DNA from: Metridium senile
Taxonomy: Eukaryota; Cnidaria; Anthozoa; Actiniaria; Metridiidae
Assembly (NCBI GenBank): GCA_949775045.1
Contig: OX459103.1
Span: 14,711,807 to 14,775,806, forward strand
Reading direction: 5' to 3'
DNA length: 64,000 nt
The notes under the pieces were generated by a model. That model was not told the origin of the DNA, did no database searches, and saw only the letters and a program-made list of their open reading frames with translations. This document shows, piece by piece, positions 32,985 through 46,269 of the stretch. How positions within the stretch are numbered: position 1 is the first letter of the stretch; the number at the start of each line of letters is the position of its first letter. The position numbers and the translations under genes are program-made.

Positions 32985-35417
32985 GTGAGTTGAGTCCTCC
33001 CTCTATAAGTAAAAAGTTTTGGTCGTACATAAAATCAATTAAAAGAGACGACGTTGGAATTGGAGTTCTAAAATCGGAGAATACCGAGATAGCAGACAAT
33101 GCCCGAAAGGCAGAGCTCTTCAACAAGCAATTTAGCTCAGTCTTCACCAAGGAGGATATCAGCAATATACCCACTCTAGGCTCAAGTGTCATTCCAGAAA
33201 GTCCATCAATTACTTTCGGTACACCAGGCATAGTCAAATTGTTAAAGAACATTGATACAAAGAAAGCCAATGGCCCAGACGATATTCCGTGCTGGATCTT
33301 GAAAGAAGCAGCTGAAGAGATAGCACCATACCTCTGTTTTATCTTTGACACCTCGATCAAACTTGGACAAGTCCCGAAGGACTGGAGAAATGCCAATGTC
33401 ATACCGATATTTAAAAAAGGAGACAGAATGGAAGCTGGCAACTACAGGCCAACTCAAGTATGTTAAGGCCTGGTTTTAGCCGTGTTTCACGAAAAAACGT
33501 TTTTATTTGTCATTGCCACAAAACTCATCTGATTTTAATAAAACTTGGTACATTAATAGATCTCGGACTACTGCTCATCCTTAATTTGTAATTTTGATCT
33601 AAGGGTGGTCACGTGACTAGTTTAGATGGATAAGGGATTTCGTTTTTCCTTTGAAAATGCGGTCGCGAGTTTGAATAGGTAAAACAAACTTATACATTAA
33701 ATGTACTTCTCTACAAGGTTTCTACAGGACTGTGCTTGGAGAATCTGGTTATCACTTACTGTTAAGGAGATATTTTGTAAAACAGGTCACGTGACCATAA
33801 TTCTTATTCAAAATCCCCTTATATCTCCCTACCAAGCTATCGAATTCAAGTTCTCCAAACGTGAAATTATTTGTCATCTATTACTTATCAACTTTTGGCT
33901 TTTCGTTTTTATCTTTATCTTAAACTCACGACCGCATAAATTTTGAGTATTTTCTTGCTATTATGACGTCATATACCACGTGACCTCGTAAAAATCAGCA
34001 CTAAAACATCAAGGACTCTGATATTTACATTCACAGCGATTTTCTTTGAAAAGTAGCGAATATCTTGAAAGTACGAAGCCAACATCTTAATTATTGGCGG
34101 GGGGTCTTTTCACAACGAAAAACCCAGGCCTTAACATACTTGAGAATTTCATTAACATCTGTATCATGTAAGATTATGGAACATATCATCTTCCACCACA
34201 TAATGAATCATTTTGACACATTCAAGCTGCTGGTTGATTTTCAACATGGTTTTCGCAAAGGTTATTCATGCGAAACTCAACTTATCACAGTCATCGACAA
34301 AGTTGCTAGGAATCTTGACCACGGCGCACAAACAGACCTCCTATTACTAGATTTCACAAAGGCGTTTGATACCGTGCCCCACCAGCGTCTTCTGGGTAAG
34401 CTCGATCACTATGGTGTCCGGGGAAATCTGAACGACTGGCTCAGAGGGTGGCTCACAGAAAGATCCCAAGTAGTTGTCATTAATGGAGAGTGTTCATCTA
34501 CGTCGACAGTAACATCTGGAGTGCCCCAAGGCACCGTCCTTGGACCGCTGATGTTTTTAGTCTACATCAACGACATTGGCAATCATATTAATTCAGATCT
34601 TGGTCTCTTTGCTGATGATAGTGTTCTCTATGGCGTCATTGGAGATACATCAGATGCTGTCTCACTTCAAGAAGATCTTAATAGACTAGGAGAATGGTCA
34701 TGCAAGTGGCAATTGGGTTTCAACTCTGACAAATGCTCAACTCTTCGAATTCATCGATCTCACAATCCTGTGGAGTATCAGTATACACTCAACAACAAGC
34801 CTTTAACATCAGTAAAGCATCATAAGTACCTTGGCGTTGAGATTGATAGCAAACTAAATTGGGACAAACACATCTCGGAAATGGTAGGAAAAGCCAATCG
34901 TACACTTGGTTTCGTCAAACGAAATCTTAATAAGTGTCCTATAGAGGTAAAAGAACGTGCTTATCTTGCCCTGGTCAGACCAAAGCTAGAATATGCAAGC
35001 ATCGCATGGGATCCTCATCTTCAGAAACAAATTAACAACATAGAAGGAATTCAGCGTAGAGCCGCTCGCTTTGTCAAAGGAAGCTATGAAAGATCTCCAG
35101 GAACAGTGACAAGAATACTAAATGAACTTACATGGCTCCCGCTACACCAAAGAAGGAAAGAAGCAAGATTGTCTATGATGTATAAAATTGTTAACAACCT
35201 CACAGAACTGAAACTTCCATCGCATATCCAAGCAAAACAAAGAAGAACTAGACAATACCATCCTAAAAAGTTTATTAACGTTGGCAGTAAAAGTAACACA
35301 TATAAAAACAGCTTCATAGCAAGAACAGTAAAGGAATGGAACTTACTGCCAAATAGTATTATAGACAGTCAGACACTAGATATATTCAAATCGTCACTCA
35401 GGAAACATTTATTATAG
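32985..35417 (+). pseudogene. 5'-truncated CR1/Jockey-type LINE reverse transcriptase, split by an insertion
   Basis: Two open stretches (32990-33452 and 34147-35417) encode one reverse transcriptase. Visible family motifs are KANGPDDIPCWIL, WRNANVIPIFKKGD, GNYRP, HGFRKGYSCETQL, DFTKAFDTVPH, SGVPQGTVLGPL, FADDSVLY and the C-terminal LLPNSIID motif. The catalytic FADD is intact. No endonuclease domain is present, so the copy is 5'-truncated and dead on arrival. A 692 bp inverted-terminus element interrupts it between GNYRP and ISLTS. The 3' end is AT-rich and lacks a clear tail repeat. The family assignment comes from the motif set; CR1, L2 and Jockey clades cannot be separated by eye. Confidence 0.85.
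33453..34144 (+). mobile_element. 692 bp inverted-terminus element inside the LINE
   Basis: The ends are CTCAAGTATGTTAAGGCCTGG-type inverted repeats of about 21 bases, flanked by AA on both sides (33451-33452 and 34145-34146). The surrounding LINE codons resume exactly in frame once the element and one AA are discounted. A lone terminus-like sequence occurs at about 32516-32535. There is no convincing internal ORF. Confidence 0.7.
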
Positions 35418-35756
35418 AAACACATAAATATACACATACAGTGATATGCAGAAATATGTCGCTGTACAAACATATATATATAACATATATATTTTATATT
35501 GTATCTATACATTTTAATTGTACATATATTTATCAATTTATTTATTACTATAATTATTCATTTTTATTTATTTATATTTTTATTGATCTTTTGAAATTAT
35601 TTTTAAGTATTTTGTTATATCTGCAGTGATGGGCAACCTTTGTAGATTAAAATTTAGATTTGAGTTTTTCATGTAATGTCTTGATAGCGACGGTTTATGT
35701 CGAAACAAGTCGAAACAACATTCGCAGTTAAAAACACGACTCTGCGAACCTCCTTC

Positions 35757-36050
35757 CATGAAAGGAGCTCGACTTAATTCCCTTCCAAAAAGCATGTTTA
35801 TATTAAATCAAGGTGCAAAGAAGTTTGACATGAACATTGCACTCGTAATCCGTTGTTTATTTTCTTCTTTCAATATATTCAAATATCGAAATACATGCGA
35901 ATGTTGGTTGAATAAACGGCGAGCTGGGGGTTTTCCCTTCATTTTATTTATATCTTTATAGAATACCGCATCACAAAAATGCACGGACTCAAGGCTAACA
36001 ACTTGGTGAATTCGTATGCAGGCCTGGTCGCAAATACATTACCTAGTGCT
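35757..36050. repeat. Dispersed repeat, copy B, right part (empty site for the 1.3 kb element)
   Basis: Matches 22950-23011 joined to 24332-24575 without the 1,320 bp insert. Confidence 0.87.
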
Positions 36051-36081
36051 CTACAGACAGAAAGGGTCTCAGTTTTTAACA

Positions 36082-36376
36082 CATCCTCGGGAACCCAGGG
36101 GTATTCTTCTGTCGCTCGTTTCTCGCTTCCACAACATATACCCCTGGGAACGTAGTCTGTTGGAGCTTGTTCCGGAAGTCAAAATTCAAACTTATTTAAC
36201 GACTTTCTTTGAATGGTTATCTTGATTTTCATTGGTCGACCTAATAAGGTCGACCAATCAGGAAAGAGCTGAATTTTGACTTCCGGAACAAGCTCCAACA
36301 GTATACGTTCCCAGGGGTATATGTTGTGGAAGCGAGAAACGAGCGACAGAAGAATACCCCTGGGTTCCCGAGGATG
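36082..36376. mobile_element. Mutator-like foldback MITE, copy 1
   Basis: Ends CATCCTCGGGAACCCAGGGG, nearly palindromic throughout. The 9-bp duplication TTTTTAACA is at 36073-36081 and 36377-36385. Confidence 0.92.
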
Positions 36377-36731
36377 TTTTTAACAGGGCTCTATTTAAAT
36401 AAGCTATCCTAAGCTAAATACCATGTATAAATATTGATTAAAATAAAAAATATAAAAAAAATTGTTTAAGCATTTTTAGTTCAGTATATAATTTCCAGTG
36501 CGAAGCGCTATTACTCAACTCGTCCTATGAAAAGCACTATAAATCATGAAGTCATCAAACAGGTCAGGTGAACTAATTCTTACCATTAATTTGTCATGAA
36601 CTTTTTAAGCTCATTAAACCACTCATGTTCTGCTAATAAGTTAAAAGTTGAAGTTTCCTTGCCACATTGAGTGATAAGAAAAGTTTTCAAATTTCTTAGA
36701 TAAATGTTGATTCTTTCTGGTCCCTTACAGC

Positions 36732-38925
36732 CAAACCTACAGAAGCGTTCCTATCGAGGTTATACACAGGAAGCCCAATCTCATAGATCGAGGCGCTTTA
36801 TAATAAGGCTTTCTATGTAGAATTATTCTCAAATCTGTAACTCGTCGAAAAATAAAGGAAATAAACTGTAACCTTCGTGGATTGTTTCTTGTGTCTTTCT
36901 TGCTATCTGGTAGCGATTTCAGGCTGTTTCAGGCATTGGTCGGCGAATGACAAAGGATATTTATCAATGTCGCCCTCCCCGGGGTGACTGAGTCTTGGAT
37001 TTCGTAGAGTAGGGGGAGGGGTAGCTGGGAGAGATTTGACTAGAGTCCAGGCCGTCCGCGCTGTCACGCTCGTCGAGCTGCACAAGAAATCCCTGCCGCG
37101 CATACGAAGCCATTCAAAATGGCCGGTAATTTGAAATTCTCGCCGGATTTATTCCTCGAGGGGATAACTTTTATGAGACATTTCTTGATAATCGTAAAGG
37201 GTAACTATCTGGCTTTCGTGTTGCAGAGTATCAAGGCAAGGGAATGCGATTTAGTGTGAGAATTTGAGCGACTTTCGAGAGCAACTCGGTCCGTTGGCCG
37301 ACCAAAGGTCTCCTTCCTTGCCTTGTTCTTAATTAGTAGTAGGGGGAGAACAAAGCTAAAACATAGATAATTAAAGGCAGTCTATGACTGCATGTGGCTA
37401 GCTACATGTATGCATAAAGCTACTCTATGTTAGACACTGTTACCTTTAAGACGCACCATGACATAGTGGATAGCTTGGCTCTTTGAGCAAGCTTGCCACA
37501 AAAAGTGTTATCAGAATAGTTTTCCAAAGTTACCCATTTGGCAAAATCAAATTTGAGTTTGTAGTTGTAGAAAATTGTAAAGCCTGTTTGCATACTCTCT
37601 TCACACATGGTTTTGACCAATCACAGTTTATGTACTATACCAATTTTTTTAGAAATATTCGTGTTCTTATGATTTGTAAGGATAGTATTGATTCTGACGC
37701 TTGTGGTTATAATATGTAAATACATTTTTTTTGTTTTGTCTACAAACATACTGCTATAAGTAATAATCTAAACAATTGTCAGAAACATCTTTTAATATAT
37801 CTCAGAAGTCATTACAGAAATCTGCCAAAAATGACATTAACAAGAACAGTAATAAGGCAATAGAAAAACTTATTGTTATAAAGAAATTATTTGAACATCT
37901 GTGAATAACATATTTTAATATGTTATTCACATAGCATTAAAATGTCTCAGTTGAACAATATTCTTCTAAAAATGATATAAACAAGAACTATAATATGTGA
38001 AAACAATTTTTTGCAGTTTACCATATTACCAGTTTACAATATTATGTCGTAATCGCCGAAGAAGAGTTCGGGTCACGTTTGAATTGGCTAGTCGGTCCGT
38101 TCGGATCATGTCGTAATCGTGTAAAGGCGACACAATCATCGATGCAAAACCTTCTCAAAATGGTAATTTGCTAGCTTGAAACTCCACACATACCAAACTC
38201 TTAGTCCCATTCTTCAATGATGAAGCTTTTGTTATTCATAATAAGCATTTTTTGATAGTTTTTGAGTAGTTTTTTCTGTGCTTTCTGCCATGTGTCCGCC
38301 ATCTTGGATTTTTAGCCTGCGTAGCGGAAGGGAGAGGAAAGGGGAGAGGGGAGGGTCAAACTCGATTCTGATTGGTTGGAAGCTAACACTCTTACACTCT
38401 TATACTCACTCACTCATGCCCGATGACATAGTGGCTACTAGCCTCTTCGAGCTAGCTAGCCACAAAAACCGCCCAAACAGCCTGAAATCGCTACCAGATA
38501 GCAAGAAAGACACAAGAAACAATCCACGAAGGTTACAGTTTATTTCCTTTATTTTTCGACGAGTTATAGATTTGAGAATAATTCTACATAGAAAGCCTTA
38601 TTATAAAGCGCCTCGATCTATGAGATTGGGCTTCCTGTGGGTTATAAGGCTCGATCTATTCTTCCAAACTTGATTTGAAATTTGTTTTGAAATTTGCATA
38701 AATGAATCGAATCTTGTAAGTTTCAAATTGCAGACTTCAACCGTCAACCGATAATGGTCCCGAAATGACCATTTGTGGTCAATAACTGATAATGCTATTG
38801 GAATAGAATACTTTAGTAAGTATTTATAACAATATTTCTGTAAGCAGACTAGGTTTAGCAAGTTTGGAAGAATAAATCGAGCCTTCCAAACTCGATAGGA
38901 ACGCTTCTGTAGTTTTGGCTGTAAC
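36732..38925. mobile_element. 2.2 kb foldback element with nested MITE
   Basis: Arms of about 200 bp (36732-36934 and 38470-38645 plus 38890-38925) are inverted copies. The right arm is interrupted by a palindrome with ends GGCTCGATCTATTCTTCCAA (38649-38883). Two direct copies of GACATAGTGG...GCCACAAAAA lie inside (37458, 38421). Confidence 0.78.
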
Positions 38926-39050
38926 GTTTTGAAAAACATCGAGAATCTAATTTAATGGTATTGAATCAAATTGAATTGAATTGGAGCCTAATTTTTAAAC
39001 GGGAAACGTTTTCAAGAATTAACTATTTGAAAAGTTTCAATAACATTTTA

Positions 39051-39775
39051 AGGCATCAGGATACAAAATGGACCCCCATGTGCGCGAATTCAAATTAAGC
39101 GTACTCTTTTCGTCTTAACTCTGTTAAAGTATATATTTTCTGAAAGCTGAATAAATGTAGTTTTGATTTTAATGATTTTTACAATTTCAGACGTTATTAG
39201 CCAAGAAATATAATTTGACCGTACCTTATTCAAAATGTTCGATGTCACAAAGTACACATTCTATGACGCTTAACATTACATCAACACATTCAAGAGGTAA
39301 ATGGGCTTAAAAACGATGTCTGCATTTTCTTATATATCTGCGTTAGATCAATTTTAATTTAACGTCAAAGTTGATCAATGACTTTTTGAGTGTTGTTCGA
39401 CACAAAACAGATCATAGATCATAATTCGTTTTAAATTGCGTTAATCAAAAATCGCGAACAACGTCTTTAACGCGTACTGCATTTTTCTGTAAGTCCTGAA
39501 AATTTTATTTTATTCTATTGAAATCGTCTTGACATCGAACTCTTTAAATTTGCAGATTTGATCGAAATAAGAAGACGAGATAAACGCATTTGTTTGTTAA
39601 CAGTTTCCGGTCTTTATTAAGTCACAGATTTTCTTTTCTTTAAAATTTCGATCCAAGGAAAAAGCTTTTTTAATATTTGTTGCATTAAAATAAAAGATTA
39701 CGATATTATCTTTTCGAAGATACCAAAAACGTAGTTTCGTCAAAAGAGGTAGGAAATTTGTATCCTGATACTTTA
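39051..39775. mobile_element. Element with CATCAGGATACAAA inverted ends
   Basis: TTAAGG-CATCAGGATACAAA at the left and TTTGTATCCTGAT-ACTTTAAAG at the right. No ORF. Confidence 0.55.
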
Positions 39776-39779
39776 AAGA

Positions 39780-42029
39780 GTTTTCAAGAACTAATTATTC
39801 TTATTATAATTGGCGCCTATTTATGTTGAAAAAATTCTCGTTTTTTTTTTCATCCAAAACTTGGATCTAAACGATGTTTTCCTTAATTCTTTTATGCCAT
39901 GGTGGCGCCTATAATGCGAGTATGTTTTCTATTCAAATAGCTTTTGTCAAAAACTTACCGTTTCCGTAATGTTTTAGTAGGAGAAACAGTTTAGAAGGAG
40001 AACAACGATGGCGTCGCTGTAAGCATCCAGTATGCCTGTGTGGGACAAAGCGGTATTAAATCGTTGCATCGCGACTAACAGATTGCGAATGAGTGGGTTT
40101 TCTGAGCCGTAAATCAGATTAATTTTGAGGCGGAGCTTACATAAAATTAACCAATAACTTCATGAGTAAACGTACACGCTCTGTCGAGGTGGTTTTCCAA
40201 AAATGTAGTTTTTTTGTCAATTTCACGTACACAACGTGAAAGAGTTTGAAATCTGATGGAACACTTGCATAAAATTAAGCCAACTTCGCTTTGAATTTCT
40301 CCAATAATTATTCAATAATTTGAGAAGTAATATCCAACACTCGAAAGAGTGATTCATCAGGTTTTCAAACACCTAAAAAAAAAATCGGCTGCGCCTCGCG
40401 CGTTTTTTCAACCCATTTTTCGGTGTTTGGAAACCTGATGAAACACTCTTGCTCGATCGTGTTTAATATATTACATGAGTGATTTATTTGTTCTGGACTG
40501 ACAGTTGATGCTAAACCTCTAAGGAAATGTGACAATTCTCACACCTTGTAATATTACTGGCAAAAATATCGTTTTACAGGCCAAAATGACAAATAATTCT
40601 TAATAATTTGTGCTGACACTTATAACTGATGCTGTTTCACTAACAAAAATAGCTAATAAAACAGTTTAAAGCCAGTCTTAGCATGAGAGCTTCACTCCAG
40701 GGGGCGTTGCAACATACACAAAATCTTAGGTTCATCTTACATAACAACGGACACAGGAATCCCACAGCAAAGCAGAATTTGTTCGATTTTAGCTCCCGCA
40801 ATACCTTAAACAAGCGGATTTACATTGAAGAAGGCGGAAAGGATAAACACAAGTTCGATTTGAACTGTTTTACGGATATTTTAAGACTTCAACTTTAAAA
40901 TATATGCTATTCATCTCTAAGGAACTGTGTAGTGTTGGTTAAATCAAAAATTGTCAGCAAATATTCAGTATTTTGACCTAATTTTTGGCATGTTCTTTGA
41001 GGATATGATAACAGACAATCGTAGTTTTGCGACCGCCGATTTGATGTTTTGTTGAGGTATTAAAAATGTTGAAAATTGTTTGTTTCACTTTGTTTATGTT
41101 ATTGTAGAGAAATTTCTATCTAATCATTCAAACGATGGTCGCAAAACTACGATTATGGCATTTTACTGCATAAATATAAATCTGCTATTGTTTTTGAAAC
41201 ATAATCAATACATAATGATAAAAATGCAAAATTGTGAAATTCACCTGTTCAAGAAAGCTAATCTAATTAACACTACTTGTAATTCTATACCCAATGAAAA
41301 TACAAGAAAAACATTTTCCATAGAATGAAGGACTGCATACCATCAAAAATTAGAAAATAACAATTCTCGATTTTATATGAATTTTCAAAATGACCCCGAT
41401 TTTGCCTGATCTAATACCTTAAATTTGAATATCGTCAACAAATCTGCACGACATACCTTTTAATTATAATACGAGGTTAATACTTGTAAAAGCTGATATC
41501 AACAAATCAAAAACAACAAAACCTGACTCAATGCATAGAACAGGTAGTTTTATAAGTCACGAAAAGCTGTTTTCCTCAATGAATTACAATTTCCCTAAGC
41601 AAACGGACGAATATTACGAATTACCTAACTTACAATTCGACTTTCTGAAAGATTTGAAACTGCAAGAAAAATCACTAACTTTAGCATCAACATGCAAGGC
41701 GATAATTTTTGTAGGTTTTCTCATTATTTTCCGTACATTACTGAAAAAGATAAATCGACCAAAACGTTACACTAAATTGAAATATAAACATAAACCAGGA
41801 GAAAAAATAATAATAGCTAATGATTTGTGATTCAAAAACTCGCAGCTTTGAACATGTTCATTGCAGTGCTAGTTTCAGTGTATGTCTTCTTCCTTTAGAA
41901 AGTAGACGTTAAAAGTTTGACATTTTTACTCATCTGTACGGGAGAATCTTGACTGAGGTCGGAAAGTACAATTTCCCGTACAGACCGAGCAAGCATAAGT
42001 TATATTAATGGGATTTTGTTAATATAAAA
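39780..42029. other. AT-rich stretch with two small inverted repeats
   Basis: Inverted repeats at 40340-40455 (ACACTCGAAAGAGTG/CATCAGG...CCTGATGAAACACTC) and 41012-41158 (CAATCGTAGTTTTGCGACC and complement). Short open frames here match no family I know. Confidence 0.5.
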
Positions 42030-42590
42030 TTGAAAATATGCATAAAAATATATTCAAAATTTCCTAGTGTCCAAGTGAAGAAAATGGTTCTTGAAGGAGA
42101 GTTGTCCTCTTCGGACAAAAACACTGTACAGAAAGCATGTTCAAAGCTAAACGTTGCCGAAAACACATGTATAGAATATATTCAGCACCTTGAATTTATT
42201 GCTTTAAAGGCAGAAAAACGAAAAAGCGAAAGAAACTCTATACCAGACATATGTTGGAACATAGTTATTAACTATGGTTGGAAGAGCAAAGAAGACGTCG
42301 AAAAACTGACCAATAAGCAACTGCAACTATATCTCAAACAGATAGGTCATAAAGTATCTGGGAACAAAACACAATTAGTTGAACGTGTACTTTCGTATGC
42401 TAGAGGATCTAGAACACTTGAAACTGAAGATCTCGAGGAAAAAAATGATGAAAAAATGTCCGCTGATGATAACTCGAGTGATTCTGAAGATGAGTCGAGC
42501 GACGATAGCTCTGACGATGTTGGATATGTCGAAGAAAGCTTTCAGGTTTTGTTTGTGGCAGATGGAGATATAGGACAAGTAAATGTGTGA
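42030..42590 (+). CDS. SAP-domain protein or exon with acidic tail
   Basis: An open frame of 186 codons; the Met at 42084 is the likelier start. Residues about 98-125 fit a SAP DNA-binding helix-loop-helix: LTNKQLQLYLKQIGHKVSG followed by NKTQLVERVLSYA. After it comes an acidic Ser/Asp/Glu-rich stretch and a stop. SAP modules bind AT-rich DNA. In cnidarian genomes, short SAP-containing ORFs also occur inside repeated elements. The surrounding region is repeat-rich and no partner exons were found, so this may be one exon of a transposon-derived gene. The domain call is fairly secure; an intact, expressed gene is not. Confidence 0.5.
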   Translation: MKICIKIYSKFPSVQVKKMVLEGELSSSDKNTVQKACSKLNVAENTCIEYIQHLEFIALKAEKRKSERNSIPDICWNIVINYGWKSKEDVEKLTNKQLQLYLKQIGHKVSGNKTQLVERVLSYARGSRTLETEDLEEKNDEKMSADDNSSDSEDESSDDSSDDVGYVEESFQVLFVADGDIGQVNV

Positions 42591-44855
42591 ATGCAAGTAC
42601 AGGAATATACGTGTGCTTTTTCGAAGGGAGTATGTCGGAGGGTAGGTGAAAAGGGGAGGGGGGTTGATAGTTATTTATTTTCAAAAGGTGTGTGTGGGGG
42701 GGGGGGGGGTAAGAAGCACAGAGGGGTCTATCTTCAATTTAGGCTCAATTTTGAGGATTTTAGACCCCCCCCCCCCTCCCGATAATTATTGCACAGTCCC
42801 TTACAGTAGTTTTAAGGCAAAAATATTAAAATTACTGCAGCTTTCTTCATCATTCCAAATCAAAGGTCGTTCAAAGAAAAAGGCTTTTGTTTATACCTCT
42901 ACATCAAAGAAAGTCAAGAAACAAAAAACAAGTTTTACGTGAGGATTTTATAATTAGCTGATTTTAATTAGCTGACAAGTGAACCACGATGGATGTTGAA
43001 ACGAGTTGAAATTCGTCGGTCTTGTGGACGTTTGCATCGAGAAAAAAAGCCTATACGAAAGCTTTTTTTCGATAAATATTAATAAGAACTTTAAGCGAAA
43101 TCACCGTCAACTGTTGAAGGAATTAATTTGTCTGTGTCGTACTTTATGAAGAAGATGAAAGCATGATGATCGCTGAGAGAACTTTGAATAGAGAAAAACG
43201 GCCATTTCAAGATTTTTGAACCTTTTTTATGCAGAGAAAGAAAGACAAAAACACTTCCTGACTTCAAAAACGTTGTTGACTTTGTAGACAAACTTATCGT
43301 GAATTTTACAGCTTTTTTAAAGTAACTGAAAAGCATCGATATTTCTCAACAAAAGATAGCTCAACTCACCGCCGTTTACAAGGAAAGATAAAAACTAAAA
43401 GTATACTTTTCAACTATTATTGAGGTATGTGAACGAGCTTTATATTCTTTAGAGAATTAAAAATAAAATCCTTTTGTGTATTCTTTTGTTTACTCGTTGA
43501 AAAAAGAAGAGCGAAAAACGCGCGATTTAAGGCACCTAGAAGGCTGGAAACCGGCTCAAAATGTTCATTAACTTAGATTGTTAATAAATTTGATAGTCAT
43601 TTTTCAAGACTTAGCGATTTTATTTCACTTTTTTCGACTTTTCGTTTTCCCCCAATGGTCCTTAAAAAAAAAAAATTCTCCCAATGGTCCTTAACAAAAC
43701 AACTGCTGACTCACCACAGGAAGCCCAAATTCAGTTTTCGCTCGCTCGTTATATACGCGCGCGTTCTAATCGATTAAAAATCGCCTGTTTCTGGATCCTG
43801 GGGTGCCTATGATAGGTACCAACATATTTATAATTTTAGCCGTTTCTTCAAAACTTAACTGACATCGTTTTAACTGACATCGTTTAAAAGAAAAAAAACA
43901 TACCTAACCATGATTTGTAGCCATCAGTCGGCCTTTGAGAGGATTTTCTGGCGTTTTAACTTTCATAAAACAACATCTTCAGTTAGCTGTATTTGTATTT
44001 GTATTTCCTTAATTCGTCGTTGCATTGTCCATTGACAATCCATTGCCGAATTTCACGTGTAAAGTCCTTGACTTCTTCATTGATAGCTTTAGTAAAGAAC
44101 TCTGTTTAGATTTGTATATATGTGCTCCCTACCAGACTTGAATCGATCATCCAAAAGCAAGTACTTTATCACCACGAGGTCGATTGAAATGGTACGTTTG
44201 ACTCCCAGTCATTTCCATGTTGTCGTTCAGCAGATTTATTTTCGCTTTCTTATTGGCTAAGTGAACGCTGAGCTACAAAATGGCTTTTTAGTCGCGCGTA
44301 ATAAAATTCACTTTTATTAAAATAAATTTCACATGTATTATACGATAAAAACCGTGTCGGTATGGGCTCCAAGAAAAATCTAACTTGATTGATAAATGTC
44401 CAAGCAATCCTCAACTCAAACCAGCAACATAAGTTGATATCCGAGTAGTGAGTAAATATCATCTCTGTTTTCCGGTTAGTCAATAAATCCTTCATTATCA
44501 TGACAAAAATCATCGGGGATTTCCCAACAAGAACCGGCCAACAAATATGTTATTGACAACAAACTCGAACGTTTCATTAGCTTTGCAAGCTACATTGATC
44601 CATAGAGCTTTGATTTAAGGCATTCTCCACATGTATCTACCATATTCTCCACAAAAAAAATTCAAAAGAATGTAATATGTTCATGAAAACATTACCTGCA
44701 GAATATAATTTTGTAGTTTTGAAAGTTGTGAAAGCTTTGCTTATAACAAGCGATTTGATTGGATGGTTGAGAATTCTCATGAGAATATTACATTGTAATT
44801 GAATCAGCAAAATGAAAAAAAAAAAAAATTCTTTTAATTCGTAAAAGCAATGAAA
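42591..44855. other. No gene recognised; G-run and C-run pair
   Basis: A run of 13-14 G near 42697 and a run of 13 C near 42765 could pair. The remainder is AT-rich with no supported feature. Confidence 0.4.
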
Positions 44856-44857
44856 GA

Positions 44858-45170
44858 GCAATTTCCGAACACAGCGGTCAAACGACTACGCATGCGTGGC
44901 AAAAGTTTCACAGCGCTAAATTTTGGATTGTAAAAGTGTTTGAAGTCGATTTATAAGAAATTCCCTGAATAGCTTGAAGTTTCGTGTACATAACCTTTGT
45001 TATATTTTAAAGCTACCATGAGTCTATACTTTTGTTTATATTTTGAGAAAAAAGCGATGAAAGTCGTCCAATCCATCGTTTTTTAGAGTCCGTGCGAAAA
45101 TTAAGCCTGGGAACGAGTTTACTTGTTTTTTCGCGCATGCGTAGTCGTTTGACCGCTGTGTTCAATTTCC
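44858..45170. mobile_element. Foldback element, about 310 bp
   Basis: Inverted ends CAATTTCCGAACACAGCGGT continuing CAAACGACTACGCATGCG, and the complement near 45130-45170. Confidence 0.78.
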
Positions 45171-45859
45171 GTGGTTTATCGGCGAAATAAACCACGCGGG
45201 ATGTTGGAGAACACGAAAAAAGGCCTAAGAAAATCATGAGCCTCTATAACCAACCTCATGGGTAATTGATGAGAGTTTTACAAAAGCAATTATGTCCATG
45301 ACGAGTGTTGTAAGCAATGTTTAAAAGCCGAGAATGACGACGTACGTGACGGAGTTCCAAAGCCGTACAATTAGGTCCTGTCTATGGCAAAGCATTGTTC
45401 CTTTGGCCACTGCACACAATTTCCAATTGTTGGCAATTTTAAGCATATTCTTATTACTATAATTATAAATCTGAGTGTTATGTAACAGTTTTTGATTTTG
45501 TAAATATCTTTATGTATATTTCTTTTATTGTATATGTGAATTGGTCACATTCACTGCATGGGGACCACTTTGCTAGCAAAATGACTTCAAAGTCGGCAGT
45601 TGTGCAACTGAACGGTATGTCTCAGACCCATTAGACTCGATTTGATTAGATATTCGAGTCTGTACAGGGTTTTTCAGCTTTGCACGATATGTTTTTCAGT
45701 TCTTTTTGTTGTGCACGATATTTATTTGGAAATGCCGCAACGTGAATTTACAGCATAAAATTAATATTCTTTCCTTTTGCATTTTTTCTAACAATTTACC
45801 ATATTGTTTAATTATGAAGAGAGCATCAAATGAAAGCCCTAGGAGGGTCCGCCATACCG

Positions 45860-46265
45860 AGAGAAAACCCTGACTATTACAGACACAAATGACGGTATCT
45901 AGAGGTATGCTTAAACGATAATTCACGGAACCCTGGCTATTACAGACACAAATTACAGTTTACGAGTTTTACACTATAACGAGAATTGACTTTATTGAAA
46001 AAAATAAAAAAAACCCTAGCTATTACAGACACAAATTACAGTCCCGAGGGTTAACACGCTATAACAAGAATGTACTGTATTGAACCCTGGCTATAACAGA
46101 CACAAATTACAATTGACGAGTTTCGAGTTTTACGCTATTACGAGAATTGACTTTATTGAAGAAAAAAAACCCTGGTTGTTACAGACACAAATTAGTCCCG
46201 AGGGTTTACGCTATGACAAGAATGTACTGTATTACAGTCCCGAGGGTTCACGCTATAACAACAAT
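45860..46265. repeat. Tandem repeat, left part
   Basis: Five or more imperfect units containing CCCTGGCTATTACAGACACAA and GAGGGTT(T)ACGCTATAAC. The array resumes at 48250. Confidence 0.85.
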
Positions 46266-46269
46266 TTAA

